Shown: positions 9,209-18,400 of the stretch, piece after piece
Layout of the letters: each line of letters begins with the position of its first letter
How positions within the stretch are numbered: position 1 is the first letter of the stretch
DNA from: Pyropia haitanensis
Taxonomy: Eukaryota > Rhodophyta > Bangiophyceae > Bangiales > Bangiaceae
Assembly: GCA_008729055.1 (NCBI GenBank)
Contig: SDUX01000127.1
Coordinates: 1 to 20,274 of the forward strand
Direction of reading: 5' to 3'
Length of the DNA stretch: 20,274 nucleotides
Notes under the pieces: generated by a model
The model's input: the letters and a program-made list of their open reading frames with translations, nothing else
What the model was told of the DNA's origin: nothing
The model's database searches: none
Translations under genes and position numbers: made by a program

Positions 9209-9847
9209 GTGAGTGCCAAATCAGGTTCGGAATTTTCTTCCTCGGCGTTGGCGGACGCCCCGACTTCCTCGGCGGCGACGGCGCGCCCCCCGACGGCGCG
9301 CGGCACCCCGGCGGCGCGCGGCACCGCGGCGGCGCGCGACACCGCGGCGGCACGTGGCACCCCGGCGGGCGCATCCACGTCATCCTCTGTGGCGGCGACG
9401 GCCGCATCGGCGGCGCCAGCCGCATCCAAGCCCCCCCTCTCGCGCAAGGGTAAGGGCCCGGCCACGTCAGGACCGGCGGTCCCAGCCAACCGGCGCCTGC
9501 TGCTGCCCGCGCAGGATCCGGCCCGGCGCTACATCGCGCCGCCGGCCCCACGAATCGGCCACATCCGACCGACGACCGCGCGCGCAGCAGAGCAGCGAGA
9601 GCAGCGCCGGATCGCCAAGACCATCCCCAAGGGCAAATACGTTTGCAAGCCGTGCGGTGTGCGTTGCAACAGCCTGACAGTGCTGCGCGACCATCGCTGG
9701 TCGCGGCGCCACCGCAATACGGTCAACCGTCCAGCGACCCGCCCTCGTTGCGACGTGTGCGATCGCGAATTTGAGACGGTCGAGCACTTCGAACGCCACC
9801 AGCGTGGCAAGGATCACCACCGCACGCTGGCGCGCCGCACCGACTGA
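9209..9847 (+). CDS. Extra 5' ORF with two U1/JAZ-type C2H2 zinc fingers
   Basis: The product is about 212 residues. Residues 1-75 are low-complexity and rich in Ala, Thr, Pro and Ser, including four six-residue repeats. Residues 76-140 are basic and Pro/Arg-rich. The C-terminus holds two fingers with identical spacing C-x2-C-x12-H-x5-H: C146, C149, H162, H168 and C181, C184, H197, H203. That spacing, and FxxxxxxxxH-QRGKDH in finger 2, fit the U1/JAZ/matrin class, which often binds double-stranded RNA or structured RNA; DNA binding is also possible. Such an ORF before gag is not a standard part of Ty3/gypsy elements. There is no ATG anywhere in the frame, so translation would need the GTG at 9209, another near-cognate codon, or splicing. 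The ORF is in the same frame as gag but separated by TGA and 363 bases. The finger part is also intact in copy C. Confidence 0.65.
   Translation: MSAKSGSEFSSSALADAPTSSAATARPPTARGTPAARGTAAARDTAAARGTPAGASTSSSVAATAASAAPAASKPPLSRKGKGPATSGPAVPANRRLLLPAQDPARRYIAPPAPRIGHIRPTTARAAEQREQRRIAKTIPKGKYVCKPCGVRCNSLTVLRDHRWSRRHRNTVNRPATRPRCDVCDREFETVEHFERHQRGKDHHRTLARRTD
9296..9367 (+). repeat. Four 18-bp tandem repeats inside the zinc-finger ORF
   Basis: Four in-frame units encode A-R-(G/D)-T-(A/P)-A. The units are GC-rich and imperfect, and copy A has the same four units with extra G residues. The product segment is probably disordered. Confidence 0.75.
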
Positions 9848-10210
9848 CACCTCGCAACACCCCCAGGATCTGTGCAAGAGACGCGATTTTCCCCCTTTGA
9901 TCCCCCCGCGTGGAAATCCGGCACGACCCGACTCGGGCCCGTGCGCGGCGGCCGGCGGGAAAATCCGATTGCGTGATTTGAGTCTTCGAATTCTGCTTCA
10001 TCGCATCGCTTGTGACCCATCAAATAGTGTTGTCCATCTTTGGAAACGTGGTAGCCACGACGGCCACGCTTGTCCAGAGCTAGTGCAGCACTATTTTGCT
10101 TGGTCAAATTAACTTGCACATCTTGTAAGACTTGCCCCGTGCTCTGCCGGAGTAAGTCAAACCGGATCTGTTGGGTTAATTTGATTGTTGCGGACCTCAC
10201 CCAGGACGCA
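9848..10210 (+). other. Spacer between zinc-finger ORF and gag
   Basis: No coding region is seen. The spacer contains an imperfect long-range inverted repeat, CAAATAGTG (10021-10029) with CACTATTTTG (10089-10098), enclosing a perfect hairpin CGTGG-TAG-CCACG (10047-10059). It ends with a candidate intron six bases before the gag ATG. The structured part could serve packaging or translation initiation; this is inference. Confidence 0.5.
10152..10204 (+). other. Candidate 53-nt intron or gag splice acceptor
   Basis: A consensus donor GTAAGT (10152-10157), branch-like TTAAT (10176-10180) and TTGAT (10181-10185), and acceptor CACCCAG ending at 10204 form a compact intron of fungal size. The acceptor lies six bases before the gag start. 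The same acceptor could pair with GTGAGT at 9209-9214, which would splice out the whole zinc-finger ORF. The signals are kept in A and C. No RNA evidence is available. Confidence 0.4.
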
Positions 10211-11089
10211 ATGGACCCCCCGAATCCTGCGACTGTAAGCCCGATTAATCCGGGAACGGCCTCAACCGCACCCTCCGCGGAGTCATGGAATCAACTTACA
10301 GCGTTCGTCTCGCAGATGAGCGCCGAGCTCGAGGCTCATAAGGTTGAATTGGCGGACGCCAAGAAACAGCTGTCCGACGCCAAGGCTAAGGCCTCGAGTG
10401 GAGGCGCGACGACTGCGAGGCCGAATAAGCCCGCGCTGTTCTCTGGCAAGCCCGGGACAATTGAAGCATGGTGCTAGCACATGGACTCATATGTGCGACT
10501 GACTGACCCTGACGAAGCGTGTCGGATCGCCTGCACCTACCTGGACGGTGAAGCGTTCACCTGGTGGCATACCTACAGTCGGACGACGGCGGTCCCCGAC
10601 TGGGCTACCTTTCGGGCTGCGCTCATCCGTCGCTTCAGCCCTCTGAACAAGACGCAGGCGGCGCGGGACAAGCTGCACTCATGGCGCCAAATCAAGGACG
10701 TCGGGACGTTCAACAGGACTTTCCTGAGCGTCCTCTTGGACATCCCGGACATCACCGAAGCGGAAAAGATCGACCGCTATAGCCGAGGCCTGAAGCGCGA
10801 CATCTGGCAGGCACTGTGCCTCAAGACGTACACCGATCTTGAATCACTGATGACGGACGCCCTGCGCGTGGAAGCGGCCAAGGCTGGAGTGTCCCGTATC
10901 ACCAGCAATGTTAACAGCACTTCTGGCAAGCCACCGACGATGGGCGTTGTCCCGATGGACATTTCCAGCATCAAGATCGAAAAGCTGACGCCAGACGAAC
11001 GCCAGCGCTGCATGCGCGAGGGTCTCTGCCTTCGCTGTCGCGAGAAAGGACACATGGCTAAGGACTGCCCAAAAGGCCAGCGGAACTGA
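10211..11089 (+). CDS. gag: Gag polyprotein with in-frame TAG at codon 89
   Basis: Gag forms the virus-like particle and packages the RNA. The ATG at 10211 was chosen because the region after it is colinear in all copies and opens the gag frame. Residues about 24-62 form a likely coiled coil rich in Glu, Lys, Ala and Leu. After TAG at 10475-10477 the frame continues from CAC-ATG (10481) with the capsid-type motif [14 protein letters not shown] and ends in a CCHC zinc knuckle, C-x2-C-x4-H-x4-C, encoded by 11027-11068. The stop is TGA at 11087-11089. Total length is 292 codons including the TAG. Copy A has TCG there. TAG may be read through, may divide Gag into 88- and 202-residue parts by reinitiation at 10481, or may be a defect complemented in trans. 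Pol follows by -1 frameshift. Confidence 0.88.
11068..11074 (+). promoter_or_regulatory. -1 ribosomal frameshift heptamer CCCAAAA
   Basis: In the gag frame it reads TGC CCA AAA, which is exactly the X XXY YYZ pattern. Its first base is the last base of the final zinc-knuckle Cys codon. Slippage by -1 enters the pol frame, which is open from 11062. It is conserved in A (3946-3952) and C (18661-18667). Confidence 0.85.
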
Positions 11090-14000
11090 AGCAGCAACAA
11101 TCCTCAACATCTGTGAAAGACGCTCCTTCGGTTCCTGAAAATATGTCGTCACCATTTGAAGGCCCGCGACTCGGGCTTCTGCTTTCTACTGCTTCTGTCA
11201 ATGGAAAAGTTGTTAAGGTGCTGTTCGACGACGGATCTCCCATCAACGTCGTCTCAAGGCGCCTCGTTACCTCCTTGCATGTGAAAACGAAAGGAACGGA
11301 CTTCGCGGCAAGCATGCCCGATGGCCGCTCCCATGTCCTCGCTGAAACCGTTGACCCTCTTGAGATTCACATCGGACCGTACCAAGAGCGACTTCGGTTT
11401 GCTGTTTGTGAATTGAGCGCGTACGACCTTATCCTGGGAAAGAAGTGGCGCGATGACAAGGACGCCAAAATCAACAACAAGAAAAACAAGATCTCCTTCA
11501 AGTTCAACCACAAGAACATTTCTATCACTGCCTCCCTCAAGAAGCCCGAAGCTCTGATCAGTCGGCAACGCCTTGCTCGGGACCTCGTTCAAAGGTGCCC
11601 TGTTTTTGCCATCTACCTGCAGTCGGAAGATCCCTCTAGCACCTTCGACATTAACGCCATTACGATGGGACAAGGCGAAGACAAGAAAGAAGTTCAAGAG
11701 ATTCTCAAAGAGTACGCTGACGTCTTCCCAGACGAGCTCCCCGACGGACTCCCTCCTGAGCGCAGTCACAAATTTAGCATCAAGCTGACCGATGACGCCC
11801 AACCGCGTCGTAGCGGAATTTACCGACTAGCCGAATGGGAGCTCGAAGAACTCAAGACTCAACTGGCCGGCCTCATAAGGAAGGGATTCATCCAACCAAG
11901 CACCTCACCGTGGGGCTCTTCCGTCCTCTTTGCGGCGAAGAAGGACGGTGGCTGGCGAATGTGCATCGACTACAGGGCCCTGAACAAGGCTACTATCAAG
12001 AACGCGTACCCACTACCACGCATCGACGACATCTTTGACCAACTGCGAAAGGCCAAGTACTTTACAAAGATCGACCTCCGCTCTGGCTATCACCAGATTC
12101 GCCTTGACCCAGAAACAATACCTTTGACGGCGTTTCGAACCAAGTACGGATTCTATGAGTTCACCGTCGTACCCTTTGGTCTGACAAATGCACCCGCGGT
12201 CTTCATGAACCTAATGAACGATGTCTTCCGACCCTATCTGTACGACTTCATCTGTGTCTACCTCGACGACATCCTAGTCCACAGCGAAACTTACGACGAT
12301 CACCTCAAGCACCTACGATTAGCACTCGAGAAGTTACGAGATCACAAGCTCTACGCCAAGCTGAGCAAGTGCCAGTTCGCTCGAACTACTGTGGACTACC
12401 TTGGCCACGTCATCTCCGAGAAAGGCTTCTCTATGGAAGACTACAAGGTCCAAGCCATCCGTACGTGGGCAACACCGAGGAGCAAAAAGGATGTACAATC
12501 TTTCCTCGGTATGGTCAACTTCTATCGAAGATTCATCAAGGGAATGGCTGCCGTAGCTACGCCGCTAACGAGGCTGACTGGGAATGTCGACTTCGAGTGG
12601 ACACCCGACGCCCAGAAAGCCTTTGAGCAGCTGCAGGACCTAACGACAAGCGCACCGGTGCTAAGGCCTTTCGACAAGAGATACCCAATCTACGTGTCTA
12701 CAGATGCCAGCGGGTATGCTGTGGGCGCAGTCCTTGAGCAAGATGATGGACGCGGACGGCGTCCAGTGGCGTACTTCTCGTTAACCCTCAACATCCACGA
12801 GCAGCGCTACAGCATTCGTGAAAGAGAACTGCTTGCAGTCGTACAAGCTATCCGGCATTGGCGCTGCTACCTCTACGGAAGACCCTTTGAGGTCCACACC
12901 GACCATGAGTCCCTGAGATACCTAAGCACCCAAGAGAAGCTGAACGATCGCCAAGTCAAGTGGCTGGAGTTTCTGGACCAGTTCCAGTTCAAGATTGTCC
13001 CAATCAAGGGCACTTCGAACCCCGTGGCTGATGCCCTTTCCAGGCAGCCACAAGATGCTCCCGACAAGCACGCCCCCAATCAAGACCTTCTTAGTCGCGT
13101 GCTGACCAAGACCATTGAAGAACTCCCCAAGAAAACTGAAATCAACAACCTCATGACCATCAACCAAAGTGATCAAGACCTTGCCACCTTAAGACAAGAG
13201 TACGACGCGGACCCCGAGTTTGCCGACCTAGTCAAAGACCCGGTATCTCCCTACCGGCTACACATGAGGTTGTTGAAACGAGGTGACCGTACGTGTATCC
13301 CCGTCGGTACTCTACGCCAAAGACTACTCCACGACTACCATGATGTCCCGTGCCAAGGGCACATGGGAGTCAAGAAAACAACCAAGGTTATCTCTTCCAA
13401 GTACTACTGGAAGACAATGCGGAAAGACATCCAAAGATACGTACAAACATGTGATTTGTGCCAGCGGAACAAGGCTAGCACCCATTCACCTCTGGGTCAC
13501 CTCAAACCCTTGGACCCCCCGAGCCAACGATGGGCAAGTGTCTCCATGGACTTTATCACGCCTCTTCCTCTGACTCCAAGAGGCCACAACGGGATTTACG
13601 TCGTTGTCGACCGCCTCTCCAAGATGATTCGCCTCGCCCCTATGAAGCCAGACTGTACGGCGCCAGTCGCAGCTCAGCTCTACCATGATCACGTCTATCG
13701 ACACCACGGACTCCCAGCTGATGTTGTCTGCGACAGGGACCGCATTTTCTTCTCCAACTTCTGGCAGTCGCTCACGGAGATTCTCAAGGTCAAGATGAAG
13801 GCCTCTTCAGCGTACCACCCGCAAACCGACGGACAAACTGAGATCATGAACAAGAAGATCGAAGAAATCCTGCGAAACTTTGTCAACCATCACCAAGGCG
13901 ATTGGGACCTCTTTCTGGTTGCTGCCGAAGTAGCCTACAACCGGTCGCCAAATGCTGTTACAACGTACTCCCCTTTCTTCCTGAACTACGGATTCGAACC

Positions 14001-14604
14001 TAAGACGGTACCAATGGACATCCTCGAAAACTCAGAGTCAAGCATGCCTGCAGTGTCTGACTGGCTAAGCGGTCTCCAACATGCTCAAGAGACTGCCATC
14101 TCAGCCATCAAGAGTGCATATGAGGCGCGCTCGGCGTACGCAAATCGCCATCGCCGACCTTGCAAGATCGCCGTGGACGATCTGGTGCTACTAAGTACCA
14201 AACACCTTATGCCAGATGCTTTCCAAGGCGCTCGCAAGCTGATGCCCAAGTACTCAGGACCGTACCGCGTCACTGAGAGTATCAACGATGTGACGTTCCG
14301 CCTGGATCTTCCCCAAGCGGTGCTCGATCGCAAGGTTCACAACGCCTTTCATGCGAGCTTGCTGAAGCCGTACCGCGCTGATCCTTATGGCCGACTTCCT
14401 CCCGTTCCGCCTCCGGTGGCATTTCCGGACGGTTCTGTCGAGAACGAAGTCGACTCCATCATAAGGTCACGAAAGCGCCGTGGACGACTACAGTACCTGG
14501 TCAAGTGGAAAGGCTGTGACGTCAGCGAGAACTCCTGGCTGACCAAGCAAGACCTTGCGAACGCACCTGAGGTGTTGGACGCTTTCCTGCGCCGCGCGTC
14601 CTAA
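11074..14604 (+). CDS. pol: Pol polyprotein: protease, RT, RNase H, integrase, chromodomain
   Basis: Pol makes and integrates the DNA copy. It is expressed as a Gag-Pol fusion by -1 frameshift; the first shifted codon is 11074-11076. Residue numbers count from the GTG at 11113 (1163 residues). Protease: FDDGSP at 38-43, with DDG in place of D(S/T)G, and LILG at 106-109. RT: about 205-410, with YLDD at 383-386. RNase H: D531, E572, D597, D640. Integrase: H743, H750, C780, C783 zinc-binding module and D813-x60-D874-x35-E910 catalytic triad. GPY/F module: [12 protein letters not shown] at about 1042-1053. Chromodomain: about 1108-1160 with YLVKWKGC; of three cage positions only W1132 is aromatic (N1111 and C1135 replace the others). 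All catalytic residues of RT, RNase H and integrase are present. The stop TAA overlaps the polypurine tract. Confidence 0.96.
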   Translation, partial: RPAELKQQQSSTSVKDAPSVPENMSSPFEGPRLGLLLSTASVNGKVVKVLFDDGSPINVVSRRLVTSLHVKTKGTDFAASMPDGRSHVLAETVDPLEIHIGPYQERLRFAVCELSAYDLILGKKWRDDKDAKINNKKNKISFKFNHKNISITASLKKPEALISRQRLARDLVQRCPVFAIYLQSEDPSSTFDINAITMGQGEDKKEVQEILKEYADVFPDELPDGLPPERSHKFSIKLTDDAQPRRSGIYRLAEWELEELKTQLAGLIRKGFIQPSTSPWGSSVLFAAKKDGGWRMCIDYRALNKATIKNAYPLPRIDDIFDQLRKAKYFTKIDLRSGYHQIRLDPETIPLTAFRTKYGFYEFTVVPFGLTNAPAVFMNLMNDVFRPYLYDFICVYLDDILVHSETYDDHLKHLRLALEKLRDHKLYAKLSKCQFARTTVDYLGHVISEKGFSMEDYKVQAIRTWATPRSKKDVQSFLGMVNFYRRFIKGMAAVATPLTRLTGNVDFEWTPDAQKAFEQLQDLTTSAPVLRPFDKRYPIYVSTDASGYAVGAVLEQDDGRGRRPVAYFSLTLNIHEQRYSIRERELLAVVQAIRHWRCYLYGRPFEVHTDHESLRYLSTQEKLNDRQVKWLEFLDQFQFKIVPIKGTSNPVADALSRQPQDAPDKHAPNQDLLSRVLTKTIEELPKKTEINNLMTINQSDQDLATLRQEYDADPEFADLVKDPVSPYRLHMRLLKRGDRTCIPVGTLRQRLLHDYHDVPCQGHMGVKKTTKVISSKYYWKTMRKDIQRYVQTCDLCQRNKASTHSPLGHLKPLDPPSQRWASVSMDFITPLPLTPRGHNGIYVVVDRLSKMIRLAPMKPDCTAPVAAQLYHDHVYRHHGLPADVVCDRDRIFFSNFWQSLTEILKVKMKASSAYHPQTDGQTEIMNKKIEEILRNFVNHHQGDWDLFLVAAEVAYNRSPNAVTTYSPFFLNYGFEPKTVPMDILENSESSMPAVSDWLSGLQHAQETAISAIKSAYEARSAYANRHRRPCKIAVDDLVLLSTKHLMPDAFQGARKLMPKYSGPYRVTESINDVTFRLDLPQAVLDRKVHNAFHASLLKPYRADPYGRLPPVPPPVAFPDGSVENEVDSIIRSRKRRGRLQYLVKWKGCDVSENSWLTKQDLANAPEVLDAFLRRAS
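11082..11135 (+). promoter_or_regulatory. Stem-loop stimulating the gag-pol frameshift
   Basis: GGAACTGAAG (11082-11091) pairs with CTTCGGTTCC (11126-11135) over ten base pairs with one U-G wobble and a 34-nt loop. The spacer from the heptamer is seven nucleotides, the usual distance for -1 frameshift stimulators. The gag TGA lies within the 5' arm. Copy C is identical; copy A has lost one C from the 5' arm. Confidence 0.75.
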
Positions 14605-14615
14605 GGGGGGGGAGG
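14603..14615 (+). other. Polypurine tract of copy B
   Basis: AAGGGGGGGGAGG directly precedes the 3' LTR and includes the last two bases of the pol stop codon. It is the expected primer for plus-strand DNA synthesis. There is no spacer between pol and the tract. Confidence 0.9.
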
Positions 14616-15476
14616 TGCAAGGATATGCCCCTTAAATCCCCAAGACTGGAGCCTAGGGGATAAGGACTGGGGCCTCTCCTTCCCTGTCCTTCTCAGCCAA
14701 CTCCTTCCAAGACGCATCAACTCCAAAGTAATCTGGGGCATGCCGCGGTGTCCGTCCGATAATCTACTACTAACGGACGGTCAGCACGGGAGCCGCGGAT
14801 TGGCTAACCGACACTACCCTGACTCATCTGCCGACGGGTACAGTCTCCAACGGATCAACGGACTAACGGACCAAAAGACGAGCCACATCTCTGACGCGTC
14901 AGCAAGCCGGAACAATCTCCCCGTGGACCAATGGGAGCGACAAGACTTGCTGACCCACGGGAGATATTCGACCCGAAGACTGGCGTCTGCTTACACGCCT
15001 CTGAGGCTTTTCGGGTCGAATGGCGCGTGGGGCCAGCCGCGCGGCGCTACGAGCGCCGCACACCGTCCCCCCCCCGTTTGGGGCTTTCTGGTGGGGCGCC
15101 TTGGGGCGCACACGCCCACCCTTGCTTTGTTCTGAGAGCCCATGCTTTGTTTTGAGAGCTTTGGTGCCGTCCACCGGCACGACGGGCAATTGCATGCTTT
15201 GGGGCACCCTGGGTGCCCCCCTGGGGGTATATAATGCGTGAGTGTGGGCGCCACCGGGAGAGACCTCGGGGGAACAACCACAGACAGAGACACAAAGACC
15301 TCCTTTACCTTCGACCCCCTCGACCCTCACCGACGTCACGCCCATCCTCTTCCCCACCCCCATCACCGTCATCCCACCCGTCACCTTCCCCGCGCCCGGC
15401 ATCCTCATTGGTGCACGGGTTGCTGACACCGGCGCCAGTACGTTGAGGGCTGCCCGTGTGTGGGTGGTGCCTCACA
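14616..15476 (+). repeat. 3' LTR of copy B
   Basis: The 861-bp LTR starts TGCAAGGATATG after the polypurine tract and ends CCTCACA before the CCTGA duplicate. It matches the 5' LTR except for a few homopolymer lengths and scattered bases. It contains the same TATA box (15228-15234), paired direct repeat (15124-15159) and inverted repeats. Transcription from it would run into copy C in antisense. Confidence 0.96.
15228..15234 (+). promoter_or_regulatory. TATA box in copy B 3' LTR
   Basis: TATATAA at the same LTR position as in the 5' LTR. A transcript from here would be antisense to pol of copy C. Confidence 0.65.
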
Positions 15477-15481
15477 CCTGA
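15477..15481. repeat. Right target-site duplication of copy B (CCTGA)
   Basis: This CCTGA follows the CA end of the 3' LTR of B and pairs with 8110-8114. Together they prove that B integrated into pol of copy C. Confidence 0.95.
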
Positions 15482-18400
15482 GTACTTGGGCATCAGCTTG
15501 CGAGCGCCTTGGAAAGCATCTGGCATAAGGTGTTTGGTACTTAGTAGCACCAGATCGTCCACGGCGATCTTGCAAGGTCGGCGATGGCGATTTGCGTACG
15601 CCGAGCGCGCCTCATATGCACTCTTGATGGCTGAGATGGCAGTCTCTTGAGCATGTTGGAGACCGCTTAGCCAGTCAGACACTGCAGGCATGCTTGACTC
15701 TGAGTTTTCGAGGATGTCCATTGGTACCGTCTTAGGTTCGAATCCGTAGTTCAGGAAGAAAGGGGAGTACGTTGTAACAGCATTTGGCGACCGGTTGTAG
15801 GCTACTTCGGCAGCAACCAGAAAGAGGTCCCAATCGCCTTGGTGATGGTTGACAAAGTTTCGCAGGATTTCTTCGATCTTCTTGTTCATGATCTCAGTTT
15901 GTCCGTCGGTTTGCGGGTGGTACGCTGAAGAGGCCTTCATCTTGACCTTGAGAATCTCCGTGAGCGACTGCCAGAAGTTGGAGAAGAAAATGCGGTCCCT
16001 GTCGCAGACAACATCAGCTGGGAGTCCGTGGTGTCGATAGACGTGATCATGGTAGAGCTGAGCTGCGACTGGCGCCGTACAGTCTGGCTTCATAGGGGCG
16101 AGGCGAATCATCTTGGAGAGGCGGTCGACAACGACGTAAATCCCGTTGTGGCCTCTTGGAGTCAGAGGAAGAGGCGTGATAAAGTCCATGGAGACACTTG
16201 CCCATCGTTGGCTCGGGGGGTCCAAGGGTTTGAGGTGACCCAGAGGTGAATGGGTGCTAGCCTTGTTCCGCTGGCACAAATCACATGTTTGTACGTATCT
16301 TTGGATGTCTTTCCGCATTGTCTTCCAGTAGTACTTGGAAGAGATAACCTTGGTTGTTTTCTTGACTCCCATGTGCCCTTGGCACGGGACATCATGGTAG
16401 TCGTGGAGTAGTCTTTGGCGTAGAGTACCGACGGGGATACACGTACGGTCACCTCGTTTCAACAACCTCATGTGTAGCCGGTAGGGAGATACCGGGTCTT
16501 TGACTAGGTCGGCAAACTCGGGGTCCGCGTCGTACTCTTGTCTTAAGGTGGCAAGGTCTTGATCACTTTGGTTGATGGTCATGAGGTTGTTGATTTCAGT
16601 TTTCTTGGGGAGTTCTTCAATGGTCTTGGTCAGCACGCGACTAAGAAGGTCTTGATTGGGGGCGTGCTTGTCGGGAGCATCTTGTGGCTGCCTGGAAAGG
16701 GCATCAGCCACGGGGTTCGAAGTGCCCTTGATTGGGACAATCTTGAACTGGAACTGGTCCAGAAACTCCAGCCACTTGACTTGGCGATCGTTCAGCTTCT
16801 CTTGGGTGCTTAGGTATCTCAGGGACTCATGGTCGGTGTGGACCTCAAAGGGTCTTCCGTAGAGGTAGCAGCGCCAATGCCGGATAGCTTGTACGACTGC
16901 AAGCAGTTCTCTTTCACGAATGCTGTAGCGCTGCTCGTGGATGTTGAGGGTTAACGAGAAGTACGCCACTGGACGCCGTCCGCGTCCATCATCTTGCTCA
17001 AGGACTGCGCCCACAGCATACCCGCTGGCATCTGTAGACACGTAGATTGGGTATCTCTTGTCGAAAGGCCTTAGCACCGGTGCGCTTGTCGTTAGGTCCT
17101 GCAGCTGCTCAAAGGCTTTCTGGGCGTCGGGTGTCCACTCGAAGTCGACATTCCCAGTCAGCCTCGTTAGCGGCGTAGCTACGGCAGCCATTCCCTTGAT
17201 GAATCTTCGATAGAAGTTGACCATACCGAGGAAAGATTGTACATCCTTTTTGCTCCTCGGTGTTGCCCACGTACGGATGGCTTGGACCTTGTAGTCTTCC
17301 ATAGAGAAGCCTTTCTCGGAGATGACGTGGCCAAGGTAGTCCACAGTAGTTCGAGCGAACTGGCACTTGCTCAGCTTGGCGTAGAGCTTGTGATCTCGTA
17401 ACTTCTCGAGTGCTAATCGTAGGTGCTTGAGGTGATCGTCGTAAGTTTCGCTGTGGACTAGGATGTCGTCGAGGTAGACACAGATGAAGTCGTACAGATA
17501 GGGTCGGAAGACATCGTTCATTAGGTTCATGAAGACCGCGGGTGCATTTGTCAGACCAAAGGGTACGACGGTGAACTCATAGAATCCGTACTTGGTTCGA
17601 AACGCCGTCAAAGGTATTGTTTCTGGGTCAAGGCGAATCTGGTGATAGCCAGAGCGGAGGTCGATCTTTGTAAAGTACTTGGCCTTTCGCAGTTGGTCAA
17701 AGATGTCGTCGATGCGTGGTAGTGGGTACGCGTTCTTGATAGTAGCCTTGTTCAGGGCCCTGTAGTCGATGCACATTCGCCAGCCACCGTCCTTCTTCGC
17801 CGCAAAGAGGACGGAAGAGCCCCACGGTGAGGTGCTTGGTTGGATGAATCCCTTCCTTATGAGGCCGGCCAGTTGAGTCTTGAGTTCTTCGAGCTCCCAT
17901 TCGGCTAGTCGGTAAATTCCGCTACGACGCGGTTGGGCGTCATCGGTCAGCTTGATGCTAAATTTGTGACTGCGCTCAGGAGGGAGTCCGTCGGGGAGCT
18001 CGTCTGGGAAGACGTCAGCGTACTCTTTGAGAATCTCTTGAACTTCTTTCTTGTCTTCGCCTTGTCCCATCGTAATGGCGTTAATGTCGAAGGTGCTAGA
18101 GGGATCTTCCGACTGCAGGTAGATGGCAAAAACAGGGCACCTTTGAACGAGGTCCCGAGCAAGGCGTTGCCGACTGATCAGAGCTTCGGGCTTCTTGAGG
18201 GAGGCAGTGATAGAAATGTTCTTGTGGTTGAACTTGAAGGAGATCTTGTTTTTCTTGTTGTTGATTTTGGCGTCCTTGTCATCGCGCCACTTCTTTCCCA
18301 GGATAAGGTCGTACGCGCTCAATTCACAAACAGCAAACCGAAGTCGCTCTTGGTACGGTCCGATGTGAATCTCAAGAGGGTCAACGGTTTCAGCGAGGAC

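Larger units (their letters stand above)
8115..15476 (+). mobile_element. Copy B: complete Ty3/gypsy chromovirus-type retrotransposon
   Basis: This 7362-bp element has two near-identical LTRs (857 and 861 bp), a primer-binding site, a zinc-finger ORF, gag, an uninterrupted pol in the -1 frame, a polypurine tract and a 5-bp target duplication. The order protease-RT-RNase H-integrase-chromodomain places it among Ty3/gypsy chromoviruses. LTR near-identity and agreement with copy C over more than 4 kb point to recent transposition. The only apparent coding defects are the in-frame TAG in gag and the missing ATG of the zinc-finger ORF. Host silencing or activity cannot be judged from sequence. Confidence 0.96.

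Noticed and set aside
10475..10477. TAG as a sense codon in a variant genetic code
   Set aside because: Only one in-frame TAG is seen in gag and none within the 1163-codon pol; copy A has a plain Ser codon there.
15305..15476. Extension of copy C pol into the copy B LTR as a functional fusion
   Set aside because: The added residues are chance translation of the antisense LTR; the frame simply runs on past the insertion point.
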